Positions 57,909-64,000 of a DNA stretch of 64,000 nucleotides are shown piece after piece. Every line of letters begins with the position of its first letter. The first letter of the stretch is position 1. Location: assembly GCA_030220185.1 (NCBI GenBank), contig JASPKZ010009852.1, forward strand, positions 1-64,000, given 5' to 3'. The position numbers were made by a program, and so were the translations under genes. This DNA comes from Diploptera punctata. Taxonomy: Eukaryota > Arthropoda > Insecta > Blattodea > Blaberidae. The notes beneath the pieces were generated by a model, which saw nothing but the letters and a program-made list of their open reading frames with translations, was not told the DNA's origin and searched no databases.

Positions 57909-58996
57909 ATGATCAATCCATTTCTGTCTGTAATTCGTGACCTTATCCAATAAAGGCTGTACTTTCAATTCTTCTCTTATATCCTCATTTCTTATTCTAT
58001 CAAGTCTTGTACATCCTTTAACTTGTCTTAGGAACCTCATCTCCGCCGTCTTGCTTGGGTCGGTTCCTTTTATGACAATCCGGCTGATTTTCATGAAGCT
58101 TCTCAGTAAGATGAATGTCTCCTGGAAGCGTTACGAGCGCTTCGCAGGACAAGGATGGTGGAAGGGCTGCTTCCTCTGAGCCTCCAAACATGCTCCTCTG
58201 GGTATCCATCTCCCAAGAGAGGGCTGCTTCTTCCGCTCTTCAAGCCCTACAAGTTTAGCTGTGCTATTCCTTGTCGCCCTGTTGACCGTTGAAGACTTGA
58301 CGAAGATGTGGCCGCCTAATATGGGTACAGATGCCATTCCCTCGTTGTGAGCTATACTTAGTTCCCCTCGCCTCTTACCCACCAGCAATATTAACCTAAG
58401 TCAATCTTCCCCAGTAGGGTCGTCTGGTTCATCGGGTACTAAGCCCCCCCCCCCACCACGTCAAGGTGATAAAATTAAGCTGTTTACTCACAAATCATTA
58501 TTTAAATATAGTTATTTTTAAATATTCATAAATTTAATGTAAACGGCGATGTTTGAAAACAGATGAGAAACGTTATGTTTCATTTTTTCATCACTGCAAC
58601 CAGATCATATTTATTGCCAAATAAAATCGCAATATTATAAGAATGCACATTAGTGTAGAAAAAAATTAAATACATCAATACAGGTTATTAATTAATTTCT
58701 GATGTCCTGTAATGTAAATATGTCAATTATATTTTTGTGCAACGTATATCCTGGGAAATAATATGTTTAAGAAAGAGCAAACAGTGGTCTCTTTTTTATG
58801 GTACAATAAATTGCTACGAATGTTTTTATATTATATCTCGCAAGCAGAATCTGGTTATATTCGTGCACTATATATACAATCTGGGAGTCACTTCATAAAA
58901 TGAAAGTTGATAAAATCGAGGTGAAAAATTACTGTGATTGGTTGTAAATCAAAATTCATTGAAATGCAATTTGTGGCATGAGTTAAATAGTCCAAG

Positions 58997-59157
58997 TTAA
59001 AACAGTCCCAAGTAATTCGTTACGAATATATACATTATAGAAGTGTAATAGCAATTTAGGCTTACATTCATGGTTTGTGCTCATTCCGTTGAGAGAAAAA
59101 AAAAACGTACACGTATAAGTTCAAAGTTCCTGTGTTGTAATGGTATAAATTATGAGA

Positions 59158-59197
<40 letters not shown>

Positions 59198-59764
59198 TAT
59201 TTTTATCTTAGTTTAATCTCTCACTTATACTTACTTTGACGAGAAGATTTGGAACTCTGGATTAAACACTTACTTTTTTGACCACTCATGGACATGAAAG
59301 AGCTGCCTGGACGAGTAATCAGCACAATGCTAGAGCTGCCTCCGAGACAACATAAGACACTTAAGACAAGACACACCATTCACTCACATATTCATACCAA
59401 CATACTTCTGATTTGGCCATATTATATTTGGAATTTGGCTCGGAAGAGGTATAGATACGACTTCGTGCAAATAATGTCATCTTAACGATCACGTGTTTCC
59501 AGATCACATGTTTCCAGTATGCCGTGCTTAAGCCGCGACACAATACATCATTAATAGATGTTTTCTTTTTAAACATTACTTCCTTCATAAACATGCTTAC
59601 TACTAGATCTTTATTTTACGTAATAATTTATTTCATTGTATTCGCGTGATACAATTAGTGAAATTTGAACTTCCCTCTCAACTTGTTTCTTGTGAATTTA
59701 TCGGTAATTTAGAAAATCACTAGTGGAATAACTGCAAACGAACTCTTCATATCTGCTTCCACAT
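58997..59764. other. Intergenic DNA with an (AAT)n tract
   Basis: AAT repeats at about 59159-59197. The rest, including agagctgcctggacgagtaa near 59300, shows nothing I can name. Confidence 0.4.
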
Positions 59765-60115
59765 TGGCGGCACGCTCTAGCGTATTTGTTTAAGGCAATA
59801 TGTTACAAGCCGAAAGGTCGCGGATTTGATTCCAGATGGAGTCAGGACTTTTAAACTGGCCTAAAAAATCTTGTGACGGTATCATGACCCTGGGGTCAAC
59901 TCAGTCTATAACTGAAATTAGTAACGGGTGTGTGTTCTGGAAGTAAAGGCGACTATCACGCTAACATCTTATGTCTATTGACTAAGAAGACGGGAGCCCT
60001 AATCTCCTACTATCCCAAGAGATTCCTTAGGCTTGCAGTTAATAGCTTTACTTTTAACTTTACTTCAAAATTATTTTATAGAAAGACTAGTGCAGTCGGT
60101 AAATATAATTAAAAA
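59765..60115 (+). mobile_element. SINE-H
   Basis: Head gcggcacgctctagcgtatt with a B-box-like gcggatttgattcc; body accctggggtcaactcagtc to tcctactatcccaagag. Confidence 0.6.
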
Positions 60116-60127
60116 ATGCATGTTTAG

Positions 60128-60440
60128 GGTGGAAAAATCTAAAGAGCAAGTCCTCCGGGAGAGACTTTAAGCCGTAGGTCCCGAAGCTGAAGATTTTCAG
60201 CCTCATAAAAGAACCGCAAGCCTGAATAAAAAGGCCTCTATGCAAAAATTTACGGACGTTCTTCATCCTAGTAATACCTTAGTTGCCTACGAGATGTCTC
60301 ATTGGGTCGGTATGTTGACCGCATATCATTCATGACATCTCTAGGAAAATAAATGTAACTAAATTAACTTTGCCTGGTAACTCCTTACAACGGAGAGGTT
60401 AATGCCCAACTTTTGGGCTGTTACGTCATTATAGATAAAC
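60128..60440 (+). mobile_element. SINE-C, diverged headless copy
   Basis: gagcaagtcctccgggagag to ttttgggctgttacgtcatt, the same subtype as 37043-37405. Confidence 0.7.
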
Positions 60441-61514
60441 CATATATTAACTTGCAAGATATTTTATTACATTTAAAAAATTGGGTCAGTTCATTTCCAG
60501 CAGATTTTAGGTTATCGTTTCGTATCAGTTATAAAATCACCTGCCATGCAATTGGTATCGTGGAAATAACAAAAATTATTAATTATTACTAAGAAGGAAA
60601 TGTGACAAAATTGGTTATACAGTTTTAAAATAAAATACACTTTGCTAAGAATTGAAAGTGGTACATATTTCCCTCCCCCCAAATGCTTCCGTATAACCCC
60701 ACTTCAATCTTTATAACATAAAGAAAATTTTTTATCGATTAGGTAGTTCACCGGAATATTCTTTTGAATATGGATTCTGAAATTCTATTCTGTATTGTGA
60801 CAACTGAGTTACATTATTGTGAAATGTCGTGAAATACGGTTAAGAACATTGAAATTAAGGTCGAAGAATTGTTCCAGGCTAGCCAACTGACAATTCCCTG
60901 TAGCCTACTTCAATCAATAATAACTACTTCACTAGGCTTTGGCTCTTCGGAGATATAATGTTACGAATTTAGCCTAAATAGGCATATCTGTATAAAATGT
61001 ATCAAAAGTAAAAGTGAAGGAGACATTGTTAATAATCACGATATGAATATTAATGGGGGGAGATGGAAACAAGATCCACTAGACTGTCCTCGTTTCAGTT
61101 AAAGGCTTTCTGACCTGGAGTGCGACCAGTTTGTCCTGGTAACTACATAACAAAGACATTGACTTCAAGTTTTCTTGTTCTTCTACTCTTATGGATGAAG
61201 CTACACCAATGTTTTAAAGAAAGTTAATAGAGAAGTGTCCAGTAATCATACAACACCTGTTGCGTCATATTCTTTAGGTTTAGCTGTTAGTATTTCAACT
61301 GAGTCTTCATTAGTTAGTTAACGGCATGAATTTGATGTAGGGTAGCTAGCCCTATGCTGATTCCAGGGAAATTCCTGGCACTTATTTTTAGGAGGTTTAA
61401 TGGACCAGTGTGGATGGCTGTGAGTAAGAACAATCGCCACTCCGCTAGCCGTCAAATGTTGGTGTCTAAACCACGTTCATACATAGATAGTTCTTTGTCA
61501 AAAACAATGTATGG
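60441..61514. other. Intergenic DNA, no gene seen
   Basis: cctatgctgattccagggaa to ggcacttatttttaggag near 61350 may be an old repeat; no gene seen. Confidence 0.35.
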
Positions 61515-61775
61515 TAACATAAACCAGTAATGTTAATTGCTGTGGTGCGTCGACCAGTCAATGCTAAAATATTCATGGACACTGTAGCCAAAGTCAATAC
61601 TGATTTAAGTGTACTCTTAAACATTGAAACAGGAAGATTCTTTATACCATCTGGAAGATTATTGAATAGCCTATATTCACCGATACCACCTCATAACTGT
61701 TTTGAGTTTTGCTAAATTCACATTTATGTAAATATGACGTAGGTTCAATAAGTAATTCAACTCATTTTGTTTCTT
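61515..61775 (-). mobile_element. Non-LTR RT C-terminal relic
   Basis: The minus strand reads FNNLPDGIKNLPVSMFKSTL, then KSVLTLATVSMNI, resembling the FNKLP---K C-terminal segment of LINE proteins. Confidence 0.4.
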
Positions 61776-61790
61776 AAAGTTGATTTGTTT

Positions 61791-62007
61791 CTCAAACACA
61801 GGGACATGTTCCTAGTAACATGGAATGTTAGGCAGCTGGTAGACCAAGAATGAGGTGGGAGAATAACGTTAACTATGATTTGAGGGAAGTAGATTATACA
61901 GGGAATGATTGGAAAGCATTAACTCGGGGTAGGGATGTATGGAGAACTTATATTCACGCGGCCATGAACCTATGGGTTCGATAGTGCCAGTGAGTGAGTA
62001 AGTAAGT
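61791..62007 (+). mobile_element. LINE-RTE derivative with a large internal deletion
   Basis: 38 bp from the start of the endonuclease region (caaacacagggacatgttcc, then aacatggaatgttag) join directly to the last 175 bp of the element (agctggtagaccaagaatga onward). It is flanked by 15-bp direct repeats with one mismatch: aaagttgatttgttt (61776-61790) and aaagctgatttgttt (62008-62022). About 2.7 kb is missing. Confidence 0.85.
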
Positions 62008-62307
62008 AAAGCTGATTTGTTTTATTCAGCATTCAAATACACCATATTATTCCCCAATCTTTTCGCTACAGATACCATTTTGAAGGCTATTTATAGCGCT
62101 GCCACCCATCGGAAATTAATAAAACTATATGAGATGAAGCGGGAATATTTAAAGATGTCTCAAACAAACTTCCAATATTTTTCAACCAAAATTGGCCGAA
62201 AAACAAAATGAGTTGCAATACTTATTGAACCCCCTCCCCTCGTATTGTTATTATTCCACGTATGATAATTATGAAGAGATATACAGCACGTATATTTGTA
62301 TAAATTC

Positions 62308-62372
62308 TTCTTCTTCTTCCTTCCAAGTATTAGGCCAAGGCCTGTTACGATCCTATAGAAAATTTTCCTTAT
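62308..62372 (-). mobile_element. LINE-B 3'-end fragment
   Basis: Reverse of the LINE-B end: (ttc)n, ccaagtattaggccaaggcc, gatcctatagaaaatttt. Confidence 0.8.
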
Positions 62373-62650
62373 GGGAAATTCTCGTATAAGACTTGAAAGC
62401 ATAATAATAGTCCCTTCGATTGGTTGCTGGCCAAAGGAAGGCAAGACCAGTGATGGGGCTGCCATCTTATAGCCTCTGGTCAGGCTTTTCTGGAGAAGAA
62501 AAGAAAAATAAAGGAAAGGAGAAATGGAAGAAAGGAAGGACTCCCTAGCCCTCGGATGCCCTAATAGCTTCGGGGTTGAAAAAACAAAGAGTTAACCAAG
62601 AGAGGTTAGATAGAAAAGTTAAAAGAGCGCAAAACACAAGTAAGTGGAAG
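62373..62650 (+). repeat. Unclassified repeat-like block
   Basis: ctccctagccctcggatgcc, ctaatagcttcggggttg and agttaaccaagagaggttag form a purine-rich block that I recall as repetitive in cockroach sequence. It has no copy elsewhere in this window. Confidence 0.35.
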
Positions 62651-63226
62651 AAATGTTTTGCACAGCTTGGTCACCTTTTTTATATAAATATATGGATATG
62701 CTATGCCACCTAAGCTATCTCCCCTACAAAATACATTACATCCTTTTTTGATTAAAGCTTGTCCTCCACTTATAAGTAATGCATTAATATTATTTCTTAG
62801 CTAACGAAATAATGTCGACGAACATAGATCATGAGCAGTAAAGTGTAAGATTCGTAACATTTGATGTATGTTAATTAATTAAGACAGTAATACTTATTGT
62901 GTAATTGGGTGATTTAGTTAAGAAACTGGACGTGATCGTTAATATTACTTTCATATTTATGTAAGCGATCTCTTAGTGATTTTGTGATGCAAGTGTTGAC
63001 TTCCAGTTCAGCCGGTTTGTGGCCATACATATGTGTGTCACTACATTCCATACATGCCACTCAATATTTTGGTGAATTGGAAACTGTAAGTGGCCATATT
63101 AAAGTTCTTAATTTCCCTCAGACAATATTCTTGTCTGCAATCATTTACAAGATCTACTTTTTTTTTGTTTGCTCTATCTCCTTTTGTACAACTTATATCG
63201 TCAGTAAAAAATAAATATATATATAT
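62651..63226. other. Intergenic DNA, no gene seen
   Basis: AT-rich. Confidence 0.4.
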
Positions 63227-63802
63227 ATGTGGAAGAAATACTCTGCGTGCAAAAATAGTAATTAGAGACGAAATTATTGAACAAGTATCCCACATTAAAT
63301 ATTTAGGATGTGACATCGGCTATGGGTATGATAAAGATATTGAACACAAAACACATCAGTTTCAAGCTATTTGTGGTACAATAAATAGAACATTGAATAA
63401 TAAAGCCCATAAACAAACAAAATTAATAAAACAATGGCTGTCCCTGTCCTTTTGTATGGGAGTGAATCTTGGATTACCACTACCAAACAAGAAAGTAAAA
63501 TCCAAGCAGCCGAGATGAAATTTTTGAGAAGAGTAAAAGGCTGCACTAGAATGGACCAGATAAGAAACGAGGATATCCGTGAAGAACTGCAGATCTACTC
63601 CATAAAAGAAAAGATATTTAATAACAAGATACAGTGGAAAGAACATGTAGAAAGAATGGAAGAAAGAAGATTACCAAATAAAATCTTCCATTATTTTCCA
63701 AGAGGAAGAAGAGATGTCGGACGTCCTCGGAAGAGATGGTCTTAGATCTATTAGTGAAGACGGAACAGGCAACTCTTGCCTAAACCAGGAAGTGAAGAAG
63801 AA
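63227..63802 (+). mobile_element. LINE-C, 5'-truncated
   Basis: It encodes the RT thumb and C-terminal domain: NTLRAKIVIRDEIIEQVSHI, KYLGCDIGYGYDKDIEHK, then after a frameshift near 63430 VPVLLYGSESWITTTKQES, KFLRRVKGCTRMDQIRNEDI and FPRGRRDVGRPRKRWS. It ends in (gaa)n and lies between TA tracts. Confidence 0.8.
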
Positions 63803-63825
63803 GATATATATATATATATATATCG

Positions 63826-64000
63826 AAGTAACATGCTGCTTTGTTACGCAGCGAGCCCGTGTTTGATTCCCGGTCGGGACAGGCTCCTGTATGAGTCTTT
63901 TTCGGGGGTTTTCCACACCTGTAAGACAAATGCCAGGACGCTTAGGGCCCAACGGTCCCCGAAAATCATCATCATCCTTCACCAGTGTGGAAAGCAACGG
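63826..64000 (+). mobile_element. SINE-A, cut by the window edge
   Basis: It starts within the head (tcgaagtaacatgctgcttt), has a mutated B box (gtgtttgattccc), and runs to the right edge at ggaaagcaacgg. Confidence 0.8.

Larger units (their letters stand above)
54477..58468 (-). mobile_element. LINE-D, internally deleted, split by LINE-RTE
   Basis: Without the inner element this is about 715 bp. On the minus strand it begins with a 5' UTR-like caccttgacgtggtgg followed by a long G-run, continues for about 370 bp, then jumps to C-terminal coding: VIKGTDPSKTAEMRFLR, QVKGCTRLDRIRNEDIREE, then (across the insertion) QARGRRDVGRPRRRWADAL. It ends in an (atg)n tail at 54477. Endonuclease and most of the RT are gone. 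Confidence 0.8.
54351..58996. repeat. R760 copy B, split by a LINE nest
   Basis: 54351-54476 and 58469-58996 together match copy A (26188-26956) in order and orientation. The 3992 bp between is an internally deleted LINE that itself holds the full-length LINE-RTE. A few bases of R760 were lost at the insertion point. Confidence 0.85.

Overview
The window looks like intergenic DNA of a large, repeat-rich insect genome. The mix of tRNA-derived SINEs, RTE-like and CR1-like LINEs, Penelope-like elements and Tc1/mariner relics resembles what I remember of cockroach (Blattodea, for example Periplaneta) sequence; I infer this from recall and ran no search. No complete host protein-coding gene is visible. 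Nearly every long open frame belongs to a transposable element, a microsatellite or a shadow frame. Three short blocks (about 18590-18947, 30223-30460 and 36593-36798) could be host exons and are flagged as weak candidates.

Layout. 1-2853: a 582-bp satellite, about 4.9 copies, open at the left edge. 3040-5880: a CR1-like LINE (minus) whose 3' UTR is split by a 2.25-kb DNA transposon with CACTG-type ends, a TTA target duplication and a broken transposase gene. 6.2-9.8 kb: SINEs, a 470-bp foldback and a tRNA-Tyr relic split by a SINE. 9.9-12.6 kb: a LINE tail and two decayed Tc1/mariner-type elements. 13.2-14.6 kb: a SINE and an RTE copy with a textbook 5' inversion. 14.6-23.7 kb: mostly anonymous AT-rich DNA with SINEs, a tRNA-like mini-element, a duplicated repeat and a LINE relic. 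24.1-25.1 kb: a compound microsatellite tract. 25.9-37.8 kb: SINEs, LINE fragments and a Penelope-like element with a GIY-YIG region, split by a LINE. 38-47 kb: more SINEs, LINE-in-LINE nesting and a second fragment of the CACTG element. 47-51.5 kb: LINE and Penelope scraps, a Tc1/mariner element with about 120-bp terminal repeats, loose copies of those ends, and two SINEs. 52-59 kb: a four-layer nest, the innermost element being a full-length 3264-bp RTE-like LINE (minus) with a perfect 13-bp target duplication and one single-base frameshift between its endonuclease and reverse transcriptase parts. 59-64 kb: SINEs, LINE remnants and an internally deleted RTE derivative.

How the pieces relate. 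The RTE-like LINE is the only element here with near-complete coding capacity. At least six other copies of it (13.8, 29.1, 34.8, 41.3, 52.7 and 61.8 kb) are 5'-truncated, inverted or internally deleted. Families named here: SINE-A to SINE-I, LINE-RTE (master copy at 54.6-57.9 kb), LINE-B (31.3 and 42.5 kb), LINE-C/D (63.2 and 54.5/58.4 kb) and CR1-like LINEs. These are working labels, not database names.
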